Positions 33,535 to 44,996 of a stretch of 64,000 nucleotides of DNA are shown one piece after another (position 1 is the first letter of the stretch; the number at the start of each line of letters is the position of its first letter). This DNA comes from Steroidobacter gossypii (GTDB lineage Bacteria; Pseudomonadota; Gammaproteobacteria; Steroidobacterales; Steroidobacteraceae): assembly GCF_016801985.1 (NCBI RefSeq), contig NZ_JAEVLS010000002.1:744001-808000 (forward strand), given 5' to 3'. Below the pieces are notes generated by a model. That model saw only the letters and a program-made list of their open reading frames with translations, made no database searches and was not told the origin of the DNA. The position numbers and the translations under genes were made by a program.

Positions 33535-35637
33535 TCATTGATTCGAGCGCAGCGTCACATAGGCGCGCAGTGCTTCGGCGTCGGCGGCGCTCAGAACCGA
33601 GGAAAAGCTGATCATGCCGCGGTCCTTCAAGATGCCGTCGAGCACGACCGACTTCCAGGCTTCGCCGTCGCGAGCGAAGGCGGACCAGCGAAGGTCGGGG
33701 ATAACGCCGCCGCCCACGGCGCCAGCGCCGTGGCAGCGAGAGCAGTGATCGTGGAAGATGCGAAAGCCGGTGGCGGCCGTGGCGTCGTCGCCGACACGAG
33801 GGATGGGCTGAAGCTGCACGACAGGTTCGACCGGTTCGGGCAGCCGACCGGTGCCGCCGAGTTTGAACGCCAATACTCGACTGCGGTTCACCGCGAGGCT
33901 GCCGCGGCGACTCGCTTCACCAGCGACATTGGGATACACGCCGCCCCAGCCAGCGACGACCGCGACGAATTGCTCATCGCCCACGCGATAAGTAACAGGC
34001 GCTGCGACGATCCCGGTCTGCGCCGGCGAGGACCAAAGCAACTTGCCATCGCGCGCATCGTAAGCATTGAACAAACCGACGGCGTTGCCTTGAAACACCA
34101 AGCCGCCTGCCGTGGACAGCACGCCGCCATTCCATGGGCCTGGATGCTCGACGCTCCAGACTTCCTTCTGCTTGATCGGATCCCACGCACGCAGGTAGCC
34201 ACGCACGGGAACGTTCGCCGCGGCTTTGTCGGATTGCGTCATTCGGGTGCGAGTCGGATCGACGCCGGTGTTGAACCCGACAGGCGAGGGCTTGAAGCCC
34301 GGCCGATCGATGTACGCGTACATCAAATCGTTCACCGGGATGTATACCAGTCCGGTCTGCGGACTGAACGACATGGGGTGCCAGTTGTGCGAGCCGAGCG
34401 CGCCGGGCATCGCGAACCACGCCTTGTTCGGATCCGGATAGCGCGCGTCGGGATTCTCGATCGGGCGACCGGTCGCGAGGTCCACCTTGCTGGCCCAGTT
34501 GATCGTGGCGTAAGGCTCCGCCGAGAGGAGCTTGCCGTTGGCTCGATCCAGCACATAGAAGAATCCATTCTTCGGCGCCTGCATCAGCACCTTGCGAGTC
34601 TCGCCCGCGATGCTCACATCGGCGAGCACGATGTGTTGGGTGGCGGTGTAGTCCCAGGTTTCGCCGGGCGTCGTTTGATAGTGCCAGACGTATTCGCCGG
34701 TATCCGGCCGCAGCGCCACGATGGACGACAGAAACAAATTGTCGCCGCCGCCGGGGCTGCGAATCTTCTGATTCCAGGGCGAGCCGTTGCCCGTGCCGAT
34801 GTACAGCAGATCGAGCTCGGGATCGTAGGCCATCGAATCCCACACGGTGCCGCCGCCACCGAGCTTCCACCATTCTCCCTTCCAGGTCTTTGCAGCATCG
34901 GCGAGCGCTGGATGCTCGAAGCCCTGCGACGGATCGCCAGGCACGGTGTAGAAGCGCCAGAGCTGCTTGCCGTCACGAACGTCGTAAGCGGTGATGTAAC
35001 CGCGAACGCCGAACTCTGCGCCGCCGTTACCGATGATGACTTTGCCTTTCACGACGCGAGGCGCGCCGGTGATCGTATAAGCCTTCGTTTGATCCACGGT
35101 GACGACAGACCAGACTTCCTTGCCTGTCGCGGCGTCGATGGCAATGAGTCGCCCATCGAGCGTGCCGACGAACACTCGACCGTCCCACGCAGCGACGCCG
35201 CGATTCACCACGTCACAACACGCCTTTGCGCCGACTTCTCCAGGAACTTGCGGATCGAACTGCCACAGAAGTTTGCCGGTGCGTGCGTCGATCGCCTGCA
35301 CCTTGCTCCACGCGCTGGTCGAGTACATCACGCCGTCGATGACGAGCGGCGTTGCTTCTTGTCCGCGCTTCGTGTCGAGATCCAGCGACCATGCAAGGCC
35401 GAGTTGCCCGATGTTCTCGACTGAGATCTCGGTGAGCGGCGAGAAGCGCTGTTCAGAATAAGTGCGGCCGTGACTCAGCCAATTGCCAGGGTCCTGGTCG
35501 GCATGCACGATCCTCGCGGCATCGACCTGCGCGGCGGAGAGCGAGTCGGCGTTTGCCACCGGCGGAATGGCCGGCCGGCTGCATGCGGCGCACGTAACAG
35601 CGAGTATCCATCCGATGGCAATGGCTCGTGTGATCAC
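33535..35637 (-). CDS. PQQ-dependent quinohemoprotein dehydrogenase
   Basis: A 700-residue periplasmic enzyme. A signal segment with a possible lipobox (VTCAAC) is followed by an eight-bladed PQQ propeller with several WxFD-type blade motifs. The vicinal Cys pair is in GAKACCDVV, and the C-terminal cytochrome c domain has heme motif CSRCH and a downstream Met ligand region (DRGMISF). Such type II alcohol dehydrogenases oxidise alcohols or related compounds and feed electrons through the heme. The substrate is unknown, and PQQ synthesis genes are not in the window. The GTG start at 35637 follows GGGGGA. Confidence 0.9.
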   Translation of the reverse strand: MITRAIAIGWILAVTCAACSRPAIPPVANADSLSAAQVDAARIVHADQDPGNWLSHGRTYSEQRFSPLTEISVENIGQLGLAWSLDLDTKRGQEATPLVIDGVMYSTSAWSKVQAIDARTGKLLWQFDPQVPGEVGAKACCDVVNRGVAAWDGRVFVGTLDGRLIAIDAATGKEVWSVVTVDQTKAYTITGAPRVVKGKVIIGNGGAEFGVRGYITAYDVRDGKQLWRFYTVPGDPSQGFEHPALADAAKTWKGEWWKLGGGGTVWDSMAYDPELDLLYIGTGNGSPWNQKIRSPGGGDNLFLSSIVALRPDTGEYVWHYQTTPGETWDYTATQHIVLADVSIAGETRKVLMQAPKNGFFYVLDRANGKLLSAEPYATINWASKVDLATGRPIENPDARYPDPNKAWFAMPGALGSHNWHPMSFSPQTGLVYIPVNDLMYAYIDRPGFKPSPVGFNTGVDPTRTRMTQSDKAAANVPVRGYLRAWDPIKQKEVWSVEHPGPWNGGVLSTAGGLVFQGNAVGLFNAYDARDGKLLWSSPAQTGIVAAPVTYRVGDEQFVAVVAGWGGVYPNVAGEASRRGSLAVNRSRVLAFKLGGTGRLPEPVEPVVQLQPIPRVGDDATAATGFRIFHDHCSRCHGAGAVGGGVIPDLRWSAFARDGEAWKSVVLDGILKDRGMISFSSVLSAADAEALRAYVTLRSNQ

Positions 35638-35803
35638 CTGGTCCCCCGATTCGATTGGTCCGCGAGCGATTTATCTCGATCGCCGAGGAGCTGCCATCAT
35701 CGGAACAGACGATTCGGGATCGATGCGATGTGCGGCGACCTTAGCGCCGGCCGCTGTTCGGCGACAACGCTAGCGAGGGTAGTCGAGGAGTTTTTGTGGG
35801 TAG

Positions 35804-36280
35804 TCAGCGTTTCGAATGTTTCATCAAGCGCGACTTCTCGCGTTGCCAGTCGCGGTCCTTGGACGTGGCGCGCTTGTCGTGTTCCTTCTTGCCCTTGGCC
35901 AGGCCGATGCGCAGCTTGGCGCGGCCCGCCTTCCAATACATTTCAAGCGGCACCAGGGTGTAGCCCTTGCGCTCCACCGCGCCGACCAGCCGGCTCAGCT
36001 CGGCACGGTTCAGCAACAGCTTGCGCGTGCGGATCGGGTCGGGAATGACATGCGTCGAGGCGGTGGGTAGGGCAGAGATGTGCGCGCCGAAGATAAAGGC
36101 CTCCGCGTTCTTCAGGAACACGTACGCCTCCTTCAGCTGCACGCGACCGGCGCGCAGGCTCTTGACCTCCCAGCCCTGCAACGCCATGCCCGCTTCGTAA
36201 GTCTCCTCGATGAAGTACTCGTGGCGCGCCTGGCGGTTCTCGGCGATGGTCGGATTGTCGTTGGCTTTCTGCTTGCTCAT
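35804..36280 (-). CDS. smpB: SsrA-binding protein SmpB
   Basis: A 158-residue protein of the usual length. It shows the OB-fold motifs [30 protein letters not shown] and QLKEAYV, and ends in a basic tail ([16 protein letters not shown]) that enters the ribosomal mRNA channel. It delivers tmRNA to stalled ribosomes, and ssrA is close by. The gene is divergent from ratA. Confidence 0.96.
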   Translation of the reverse strand: MSKQKANDNPTIAENRQARHEYFIEETYEAGMALQGWEVKSLRAGRVQLKEAYVFLKNAEAFIFGAHISALPTASTHVIPDPIRTRKLLLNRAELSRLVGAVERKGYTLVPLEMYWKAGRAKLRIGLAKGKKEHDKRATSKDRDWQREKSRLMKHSKR

Positions 36281-36309
36281 AGAGGGCGCGGATTGTACCG
36301 TGCCGGCGC

Positions 36310-36747
36310 ATGCGCGAAGTAACTAGAAGTGCCCTGGTCCCATATTCCGCCGAACAGATGTTCGCGCTGGTCGAGGACATTGAGCAGTATCCGCAATTCG
36401 TGCCGTGGATTTCCGCGGCCAAAAAGCTCGAGAGCACGCCGGATCAAGTCACCGGCCGGCTGGAAATGCACAAGGCCGGCGTGCGGGAGTCGTTCACCAC
36501 GCGCAATTTTCTGAAACGTCCCACCGAGATGTTAATGACGCTGGTCGACGGTCCTTTCAAGACCTTCGAGGGTCGCTGGACGTTCACGCCGCTGGGCGAC
36601 CGCGGCGTCAAAGTCGGGCTCAGCATCCGCTTCGAATTCGCCAACGCCATGCTCGGCATGCTGTTGTCGCGCACCTTCGAGAAGAATTGCGGCGAGATGA
36701 TCGATGCGTTCGTCGATCGCGCCCGCGCCATCTATGGAAAAAAGTGA
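36310..36747 (+). CDS. ratA: RatA/COQ10-family START-domain protein
   Basis: A 145-residue START-like protein ([24 protein letters not shown], then [17 protein letters not shown]) of the RatA/COQ10 family. In E. coli RatA has been described as an inhibitor of 70S assembly, while relatives bind ubiquinone; the true role is debated. The order smpB / ratA-rnfH / bamE is standard in this class. It overlaps rnfH by 14 nt. Confidence 0.88.
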   Translation: MREVTRSALVPYSAEQMFALVEDIEQYPQFVPWISAAKKLESTPDQVTGRLEMHKAGVRESFTTRNFLKRPTEMLMTLVDGPFKTFEGRWTFTPLGDRGVKVGLSIRFEFANAMLGMLLSRTFEKNCGEMIDAFVDRARAIYGKK

Positions 36748-37045
36748 GCTGCTGCGCATCCGCGTGATCTACGCGCTGGCGGATCGGCAGGAGAGTGTGG
36801 ATCTGCAACTGCCGCCGGGCACCTCGTTGACCGAGGCGGTCGAGCGATCCGGGCTGTTGCAGAAGTTTCCAGAAGCGGCGGCCCGTCCGCTGGAATGCGC
36901 AATTTTCGGGCGGGCAGTGCCGTTGACCTACGAGCTGCGCGATGGGGATCGCATCGAGATTCTGCGGCCGTTGCTCGTCGATCCGAAGCAGAGCAGGCGC
37001 GCTGCGGCGGAGCGCAGCCGCGCCGAAGCGCAACGTCGAAGATAA
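36734..37045 (+). CDS. rnfH: RnfH-family (RatB) ubiquitin-like protein
   Basis: A 103-residue beta-grasp protein (LLRIRVIYALADRQESVDLQLPPG, RPLECAIFGRAVPLTYELRDGDRIEILRPL) with a basic C-terminal tail. It overlaps the end of ratA by 14 nt, so the two are coupled. Its biochemical function is not established. I chose the ATG at 36734; an earlier in-frame start lies within ratA. Confidence 0.87.
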   Translation: MEKSELLRIRVIYALADRQESVDLQLPPGTSLTEAVERSGLLQKFPEAAARPLECAIFGRAVPLTYELRDGDRIEILRPLLVDPKQSRRAAAERSRAEAQRRR

Positions 37046-37046
37046 G

Positions 37047-37421
37047 TTATTTCGCCGCGGCGGTCTTGACCGTCGGCTTGGTGGTGTCCGTGGGCTTCTC
37101 GATGCGCTCCACCTTGTCGGCCGCATCGAAATACACAATGAAGTGCCGCTTGCGCGCCTCGGTCCAGCGCCCGCGCTTGAGGTAGTAAACGTAGTCCCAG
37201 CGCGTGTTGACGAACGGGTCCGCCACCATTGGCGTACCGAGCAGCGATCGCACCTGGACGCGGGTCATGCCCACGGCCACCCGATCGATGTCCTCGGTAT
37301 CGAGGAAGTTGCCTTGTTGAATATCGATGCGGTGGACGCATCCTGTCAGGCTGGCGCCTGCCATCAGGACTGCGAGCAGCGAGGCGAGAATCCGCACGCG
37401 GAAGAGGTTGGTCAGTGTCAT
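37047..37421 (-). CDS. bamE: Outer-membrane assembly lipoprotein BamE
   Basis: A 124-residue lipoprotein with lipobox SLTGC and the BamE/SmpA core (GNFLDTEDIDRVAVGMTRVQVRSLLGTP, TRWDYVYYL). It is a component of the BAM complex that folds outer-membrane beta-barrels. It converges with rnfH (1 nt between stops) and is divergent from fur. Confidence 0.94.
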   Translation of the reverse strand: MTLTNLFRVRILASLLAVLMAGASLTGCVHRIDIQQGNFLDTEDIDRVAVGMTRVQVRSLLGTPMVADPFVNTRWDYVYYLKRGRWTEARKRHFIVYFDAADKVERIEKPTDTTKPTVKTAAAK

Positions 37422-37532
37422 TTCGGAGTGGAGCCAGCGGCGCAGCTGCGAGATAATGCGCCCGGATGATACTCAAAAGCGATCGATCTCGCAGCGGGAC
37501 GCTCGCCGACGTTCGATCTGAGGACCAAGCAC

Positions 37533-37970
37533 GTGGAAACCAGCGATTTGCGCAAGGCCGGGCTCAAAGTCACGCTGCCTCGTATCAAAATTCTCGAGAT
37601 TCTCGGCACGGCCACGCCGCGACACATGAGTGCGGAAGACATCTACAAGCACCTGCTCGAATCCCATGAGGATATCGGCCTCGCCACCGTGTACCGCGTC
37701 CTGACGCAGTTCGAGGCCGCGGGGCTGGTCACGCGTCATCACTTCGAGGGCACCACGGCGGTGTTCGAGCTCAACGAGGGCCAGCACCATGACCACATCG
37801 TCTGCTTAGGCTGCGGTCGGGTGGAAGAGTTCATGGATGCCGGCATCGAAGAGCGTCAACGCCAGGTGGCGGCCCGCCTGAAGTACGAGTTGAAGGATCA
37901 TTCCATGATCCTGTACGGCTATTGCAGCCGCCCGGATTGCCCGGCCCGCAACGTCAAAAATCGCAATTAG
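37533..37970 (+). CDS. fur: Ferric uptake regulator Fur
   Basis: A 145-residue regulator with a winged-helix domain (TLPRIKILEILG, GLATVYRVLTQFEAAGLV) and a metal-binding dimerisation domain with HHDHIVCLGCG and CSRPDC. It represses iron-uptake genes when loaded with Fe2+. The GTG start at 37533 matches family starts. bamE lies divergently, the usual neighbourhood. Confidence 0.95.
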   Translation: METSDLRKAGLKVTLPRIKILEILGTATPRHMSAEDIYKHLLESHEDIGLATVYRVLTQFEAAGLVTRHHFEGTTAVFELNEGQHHDHIVCLGCGRVEEFMDAGIEERQRQVAARLKYELKDHSMILYGYCSRPDCPARNVKNRN

Positions 37971-38037
37971 GCGCCTTTCGGCCGCCATTTCGAGCCATCC
38001 GGCAACCGGTGCGACTGCTGCCGGACTGGGACCCCAG

Positions 38038-39801
38038 CTAGCGCCGAGCCGGCTTCTTACGCGCGGGCGCGGCGTCTTTGGCCGGAACCTTGGAGGGTCC
38101 CGCAGACGCTTTAGCCGAGCTCTTCGAAGGCGCCGGCCGAAGCATCTCCGCCGCGTGTTCCCGTGCCTTATCGGTCACATTGATGCCGCCCAACATGCGG
38201 GCAATTTCTTCTACCCGCTCATCGGCCGTCAGGGGATGGAGAGCAGTGCGCGTGGTCTTGCCGTCAGTGAGCTTGGTGACGCGCACGTGCGCGTGTGCTT
38301 GGCTCGCGACCTGGGGCAGGTGAGTGACGCACAGCGCCTGAGCTCGTTCACCGAGGGTACGCAGCTGGCGGCCGACAATTTCAGCCACGCCGCCGCCAAC
38401 ACCGGCATCGACTTCGTCGAACACCAGACAGGCCAGCGAACCGGCGAGGGCGTCGGTCTGAACGGCGGCCACCTGAATGGCCAGGCTGATGCGTGACAAT
38501 TCGCCTCCAGAGGCGACCTTGGCGAGCGGGCGAGGCGGCTGACCCGGATTGGCGCTGACCAGGAATTCGATGTCGTCCGCGCCGTTCGCTCCGGCGGACT
38601 CGGCCGCCCGCGCATCGATCTGAAACTTGCCCCCTGGCATGCCGAGCGTCTGCATCAGCGCGCTGATGCTTTCGCCCAGGCTCTTTGCGGCCGATTTGCG
38701 AGCCGCAGACAATTTGGCGCATGCGGCGCTGAATTTGCGCTGTGCTTCTTCCAGGCGCTTTTCGATCTGCGCCATCGACGCTTCGAGCGAATCGAGGCGC
38801 TGGAACTCCTGCCGCAGCTCCGCTTGCAGACCGAGCAGACCGCCGATCTCGATGCGATGTTTGCGGGCGATCGACTCCATTGCCGCGAGCCGCTGCTCCA
38901 CCCATTCCTGTCGCTGCGGATCGGCATCGAGATCGGACTCGTAGCGCTCGACCGCCTCGACGCCTTCGCGAAGCGCGATCAGGCTTTCTTCGATCAGCTG
39001 CGCCATCGGAGCGAACTTCGGGTCCAGCTCTCCAACGTGTCGCGCTGTCGTGAGCGCGCGTGAGATCGCCTGTTCGGCACTCACATCCTCGGCTTCGCGC
39101 AACAGCTGGATGATCTCTCTCGCACCCGATGCGAGTCGACCACGCTGTGACAAGCGCTGCCGTTCGCTGCTCAATTCTTCGCCTTCACCTTCCTTGAGAT
39201 CGAGCGCCTCGAGCTCGCTCAAGTGATAGCGCAGCAGTTCGAGCCGCGCTTCGCGATCCTGTGCGGACGCCGCCGCGCGATCGCGTTCATCTTTCACTTG
39301 CGACAGAGTGCGCCAGGCTTCAGAGACGGCGCTGAGCAATTCGCGATGCTCGCCGCTTTGATCGAGCAGCTCACGTTGCGCCGAGCGTCGCACCAGCGAT
39401 TGATATTCCATCTGACCGTGCACATCGACGAGCGTCTCGCCGAGTTGCCGCAGAGATTGCACGGGCATGGCTTGTCCGTTCACGTACGCGCGCGAGCGAC
39501 CGTCGGACGAGATCACCCGACGCAGCACGCACTCGCCTTCATGTTCGATGGACTGCTCGGATAACCACGCGTGCGCGGCGGCGTTCTTCTCGATTGCAAA
39601 CGTCGCTGAGACTTCAGCGCGTTCCGCGCCATGACGAACGACCTCGGCGCCAGCACGCCCGCCGGCCGCGAGCAGCAGCGCATCGACCAGAATGGACTTG
39701 CCCGCGCCGGTCTCGCCCGTCAGCACGGTCAAGCCCGGGCCAAGCTCCAGCTCGACCGCGTCGATGATGGCAAAGTCGCGGATCTGAATATGAGTGAGCA
39801 T
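38038..39801 (-). CDS. recN: DNA repair ATPase RecN
   Basis: An SMC-like protein of 587 residues. It has the N-terminal Walker A GETGAGKS, a central coiled coil, the ABC signature LSRISLAIQVAA preceded by GGE, and Walker B LVFDEVDAGVGG. It acts in recombinational repair of double-strand breaks. I chose the ATG at 39801 (MLTHIQIRDFAIID). The C terminus carries about 30 Ala/Lys/Pro-rich residues beyond the usual length. nadK lies 19 nt upstream of its start on the same strand. Confidence 0.94.
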   Translation of the reverse strand: MLTHIQIRDFAIIDAVELELGPGLTVLTGETGAGKSILVDALLLAAGGRAGAEVVRHGAERAEVSATFAIEKNAAAHAWLSEQSIEHEGECVLRRVISSDGRSRAYVNGQAMPVQSLRQLGETLVDVHGQMEYQSLVRRSAQRELLDQSGEHRELLSAVSEAWRTLSQVKDERDRAAASAQDREARLELLRYHLSELEALDLKEGEGEELSSERQRLSQRGRLASGAREIIQLLREAEDVSAEQAISRALTTARHVGELDPKFAPMAQLIEESLIALREGVEAVERYESDLDADPQRQEWVEQRLAAMESIARKHRIEIGGLLGLQAELRQEFQRLDSLEASMAQIEKRLEEAQRKFSAACAKLSAARKSAAKSLGESISALMQTLGMPGGKFQIDARAAESAGANGADDIEFLVSANPGQPPRPLAKVASGGELSRISLAIQVAAVQTDALAGSLACLVFDEVDAGVGGGVAEIVGRQLRTLGERAQALCVTHLPQVASQAHAHVRVTKLTDGKTTRTALHPLTADERVEEIARMLGGINVTDKAREHAAEMLRPAPSKSSAKASAGPSKVPAKDAAPARKKPARR

Positions 39802-39820
39802 CTTCGCTGTAAGAGAAGGT

Positions 39821-40735
39821 TTATTCCGAGGTTGGGTAGGGGGCGGTGCGGTCCCCGCGACCCCAGCGCAGCTTCGAGCGCAGCGTGCGATAGTAATCGT
39901 GATCGGCCGGATGCAGGAGGGTGACATTCTCGGCAGCCGGTTCGACGATCAGTCGGTCGCCTTGCGACAGCGCGCCCAGCGACACACCGTCGCAGGTCAC
40001 CTGGCCGTTGCTGTCCGGTCGATCGAGCAGACGAACCTCGATGACCGAACTGCTGCGAACCACGATGGGCCGATCCGACAGAGTGTGCGGGCAGATCGGT
40101 GCGAGCACGACGGCGTCCAAGCCCGGATACAGAATCGGGCCGCCGCAGGAGAGCGCGTAAGCCGTCGAGCCGGTAGCGGTGGCGATGACCAGGCCATCGC
40201 CGCCGTGTGTGTTCACGTAACGCCCGTCGATGTAGGTCTCGAAATCGAGGATGCGACCGGTCTGCCACTTCTGCAGCACCACGTCGTTCAGGCCGTTGCA
40301 GTGGCGGTCAGGCACGCCGGGCGAGATCAAGGTCGCTTGCAGCATCGCGCGCCGATCGGACACGTAGCGACCGGCGAGAATCTCATCGACGCGCGTGGTC
40401 AGCTCCGCGGGACCGATGTCCGCGAGGAAGCCGAGTCGCCCGCGGTTGATGCCGAGGACAGGGATGGTGCGCGGGGCGGCGAGTCGCGCCGCGTGCAGCA
40501 TCGAACCGTCGCCACCGACCGCGATCAGCAGGTCCGCCTGGGCGCACAGCTCCGATTCAGCAAGCCGCTCGACCTTGGCTTCGCGATAGTCGACGCTGGT
40601 CGCCGCATCCACCAGCACGCGCCGGCCGCGGCTGTGCAGATGAACGGCCAGGACCTGCAATGACTCCACCACACGGGCGTCTCGCGTGTTGCCGATGATG
40701 GCGATGGTTTGGAACGGTTCAGGCGCTGCAGGCAT
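39821..40735 (-). CDS. nadK: NAD kinase
   Basis: About 304 residues with the catalytic GGDGSMLHAAR, the NTHGGDGLVIATATGSTAYALS block and QVTCDGVSLG. It phosphorylates NAD to NADP. The ATG at 40735 fits homologue length; an ATG at 40774 with GGGA six bases upstream is the alternative. It precedes recN closely on the same strand and is divergent from hrcA, the common arrangement. Confidence 0.94.
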   Translation of the reverse strand: MPAAPEPFQTIAIIGNTRDARVVESLQVLAVHLHSRGRRVLVDAATSVDYREAKVERLAESELCAQADLLIAVGGDGSMLHAARLAAPRTIPVLGINRGRLGFLADIGPAELTTRVDEILAGRYVSDRRAMLQATLISPGVPDRHCNGLNDVVLQKWQTGRILDFETYIDGRYVNTHGGDGLVIATATGSTAYALSCGGPILYPGLDAVVLAPICPHTLSDRPIVVRSSSVIEVRLLDRPDSNGQVTCDGVSLGALSQGDRLIVEPAAENVTLLHPADHDYYRTLRSKLRWGRGDRTAPYPTSE

Positions 40736-40874
40736 GGGTGCGGTTTGTAGCACGGACTCATGGCGGCCAGCCATGCGAATCCCGTTGTGACCCGGCGACG
40801 CGTCCCCAGATAGGGTACAAGACCCCCATTCGCAGCGATCTTCGGGCGACCTTCCGGCTCGTAGGACTGTCTGC

Positions 40875-40903
40875 TTGACAGCGTCCCGCGCGCTGCTTAG
40901 CTT
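40875..40903 (+). promoter_or_regulatory. Promoter of the hrcA operon
   Basis: TTGACA (40875-40880) and TAGCTT (40898-40903) are 17 bases apart, about 75 nt before the hrcA start. I saw no CIRCE inverted repeat (TTAGCACTC/GAGTGCTAA) nearby and no clear sigma-32 promoter. Confidence 0.5.
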
Positions 40904-40979
40904 CTTTTGGACAGCGGGTCAGCGCACTGCGGATGGGCGTGAAATAACCTTCTGTCACATAGGTTTGCCCACGAACCGA

Positions 40980-42047
40980 ATGATGCACACGCAGACTCAC
41001 GACGAAACCCTGAATGAACGTTCCCAGCAACTGCTGAGGTTGCTGGTGGAGCATTACATTCGCGACGGCCAACCGGTCGGCTCGCGCACGCTATCGCGCG
41101 ACATGGGCTTGAACCTGAGCGCGGCCACCATCCGCAATGTCATGGCGGACCTGGAAGAGCTGGGCTTCGTCACTTCTCCGCACACCTCCGCCGGCCGCGT
41201 GCCCACCGACAAGGGCTATCGGTTCTTTGTCGATACCTTGTTGAAGTATGAGCCGCTCGACGACGAAAAGATCGCGGCCATCCAGTCGCGCTTCGGCGAG
41301 CACGGCGCCGATCACAAGGCGCTGGTCGCGGCGGCTTCGCAGATGCTCTCCAGCGTCACCCGGCTCGCCGGCGTGGTGACCTTGCCGCGCCAGAGTCATT
41401 CCTCGCTCAGTCAGATCGAGTTCGTGCCGCTGTCCGATAACCGCGTGCTCGCGGTCATGGTCGTGAACGGCCGTGAAGTGCAGAACCGTATCGTGCAGCT
41501 GGACCGTCACTACAGCGGCGAAGAGTTGCGCCGCGCCTCGAACTATCTGAATCAGGAGTTCGGCGGCAAGGAGTTGAGCGCGGTGCGCGAGCATCTGCTC
41601 AGCAGGATGAAAGAAACGCGCGAATCGTTGAACCAGGTCATGCTGGATGCGATCCATCTCGCGCAGCACGTGGTGATGCCGCAGTCCTCCGGCGGCTCTC
41701 GCATGGAATACGTGATCGCCGGCGAAACCAACCTGATGAACTTCGCCGAGCTGTCCAACGTCGAGAAGCTGCGCCGTCTGTTCGAAGCGTTCACGCAGCA
41801 GCGGGACATCCTGCATCTGCTCGACCAGAGCCTGAAGGCCGAGGGCGTGCAGATCTTCATCGGCCAGGAATCCGGCTACACCATCCTGGACGACTGCAGC
41901 GTGGTCACCGCGCCCTACACCCTGGATCAGGAAGTGGTGGGTGTGCTGGGGGTCATCGGCCCGACCCGCATGGCCTACGAGCGCATCATTCCCATCGTCG
42001 ATATCACCGCGAAGCTGCTCGGCTCCGCCTTGAATTCCCGCTCCTGA
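40980..42047 (+). CDS. hrcA: Heat-inducible transcription repressor HrcA
   Basis: About 355 residues: an N-terminal winged helix (RDGQPVGSRTLSRDMGLNLSAATIRNVMADLEELGF), the SAGRVPTDKGYRFFVD motif and a GAF-like dimer region with IFIGQES near the C terminus. HrcA represses chaperone genes by binding CIRCE and needs GroEL for activity. It heads the hrcA-grpE-dnaK-dnaJ group. Twin ATGs at 40980 and 40983 are both possible starts. Confidence 0.95.
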   Translation: MMHTQTHDETLNERSQQLLRLLVEHYIRDGQPVGSRTLSRDMGLNLSAATIRNVMADLEELGFVTSPHTSAGRVPTDKGYRFFVDTLLKYEPLDDEKIAAIQSRFGEHGADHKALVAAASQMLSSVTRLAGVVTLPRQSHSSLSQIEFVPLSDNRVLAVMVVNGREVQNRIVQLDRHYSGEELRRASNYLNQEFGGKELSAVREHLLSRMKETRESLNQVMLDAIHLAQHVVMPQSSGGSRMEYVIAGETNLMNFAELSNVEKLRRLFEAFTQQRDILHLLDQSLKAEGVQIFIGQESGYTILDDCSVVTAPYTLDQEVVGVLGVIGPTRMAYERIIPIVDITAKLLGSALNSRS

Positions 42048-42250
42048 GCCGCCATCCCTTGCGCGCCTGAACCGGCACGCCGGCCCCCGACCGATCGCCT
42101 TGTCCATCGATTGGGGTGTCGCCGCGCGCGGTCGGGCATGAGGTCGGCCGCCCAATCAGGCAGAATGCCGCCCCTTTAATAAACCGCGTCCCCCAGCTCG
42201 CCCATGGGCCAGGGGATCGACCCCATTTTGCGACAGGAGAACGACAGGTC

Positions 42251-42778
42251 ATGAGCATGCCCAACGAGCAGGATCGCCCCGCGAACGGGCCGGGGGTGGA
42301 GGGAACCGCTGAGGCTGGCGCCGTGGATCTGCAGGCCGCGCTGGCTGCCGCCGAGGCCCGGGCCCTGGAAAGCCGCGACCTGTATATGCGCGCTCTGGCC
42401 GAGATGGAGAATATCCGCAAGCGTGCAGCGCGCGATGTCGAGCAGGCTCACAAGTACGCCGTTGACCGCTTCGCCAACGATCTGATCGGCGTCAAGGACA
42501 GCCTGGAGCTGGGGCTGCTGGCCGCCGGCGATGCGCAGACCCTGCGCGCCGGCACCGAGGCCACGCTGAAGCAGCTGACCAACGCCTTCGAGAAGAACGG
42601 TCTGACCGAGATCGACCCGCTGGGCCAGCAGTTCGATCCCCAGCAGCACGAGGCCATGGCCATGCAACCCTCGGCCGAGCATGTCCCCGACAGCGTGACC
42701 CAGGTGGTGCAGAAGGGCTACGCGCTGAATGGCCGATTGCTGCGCCCCGCGCGCGTCATCGTCGCCAAGGCGCCCTGA
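42251..42778 (+). CDS. grpE: Nucleotide exchange factor GrpE
   Basis: A 175-residue protein with an acidic N-terminal tail, a long helix (YMRALAEMENIRKRAARDVEQAHKYAV) and the C-terminal beta domain (VVQKGYALNGRLLRPARVIV). It releases ADP from DnaK. I chose the ATG at 42251 after CAGGAG. The longer open frame upstream has no support. Confidence 0.95.
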   Translation: MSMPNEQDRPANGPGVEGTAEAGAVDLQAALAAAEARALESRDLYMRALAEMENIRKRAARDVEQAHKYAVDRFANDLIGVKDSLELGLLAAGDAQTLRAGTEATLKQLTNAFEKNGLTEIDPLGQQFDPQQHEAMAMQPSAEHVPDSVTQVVQKGYALNGRLLRPARVIVAKAP

Positions 42779-42940
42779 GGCCGCGAGGCGCGCCGGGCCT
42801 TGTAAATCATCCGGGGATCCGCAGATAGCGCAGCAAGACAGCCGGTTGACGAGCCCAGTTAACGAACTTTGGCTCCAACAGGCCAGATTTACAGACATTC
42901 AAGACACAACTAACGGAAATTTCGCAGGAGACATTTGGCC

Positions 42941-44872
<1,932 letters not shown>

Positions 44873-44882
44873 GCAATCCGCC

Positions 44883-44930
44883 GGGCCTGGCAGACAGATC
44901 TAGATCTGTCTGTTGGGCCCGAGTGTTTTT
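44883..44930 (+). terminator. Hairpin with T-run between dnaK and dnaJ
   Basis: An almost perfect inverted repeat (GGGCCTGGCAGACAGATC paired with GATCTGTCTGTTGGGCCC) at 44883-44920 is followed by GAGTGTTTTT. It may terminate part of the transcripts after dnaK and so keep DnaJ lower than DnaK. Confidence 0.7.
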
Positions 44931-44996
44931 CGGTGGCGTGATGCCCGCGTGGGCAGGCATCATGCCCGGCAGTCTGGGTGGGGTCCTTTTCCGCTA

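Noticed and set aside
33538-35424. 628-codon plus-strand ORF opposite the PQQ dehydrogenase
   Set aside because: Antisense shadow; the minus-strand gene has clear PQQ and heme motifs.
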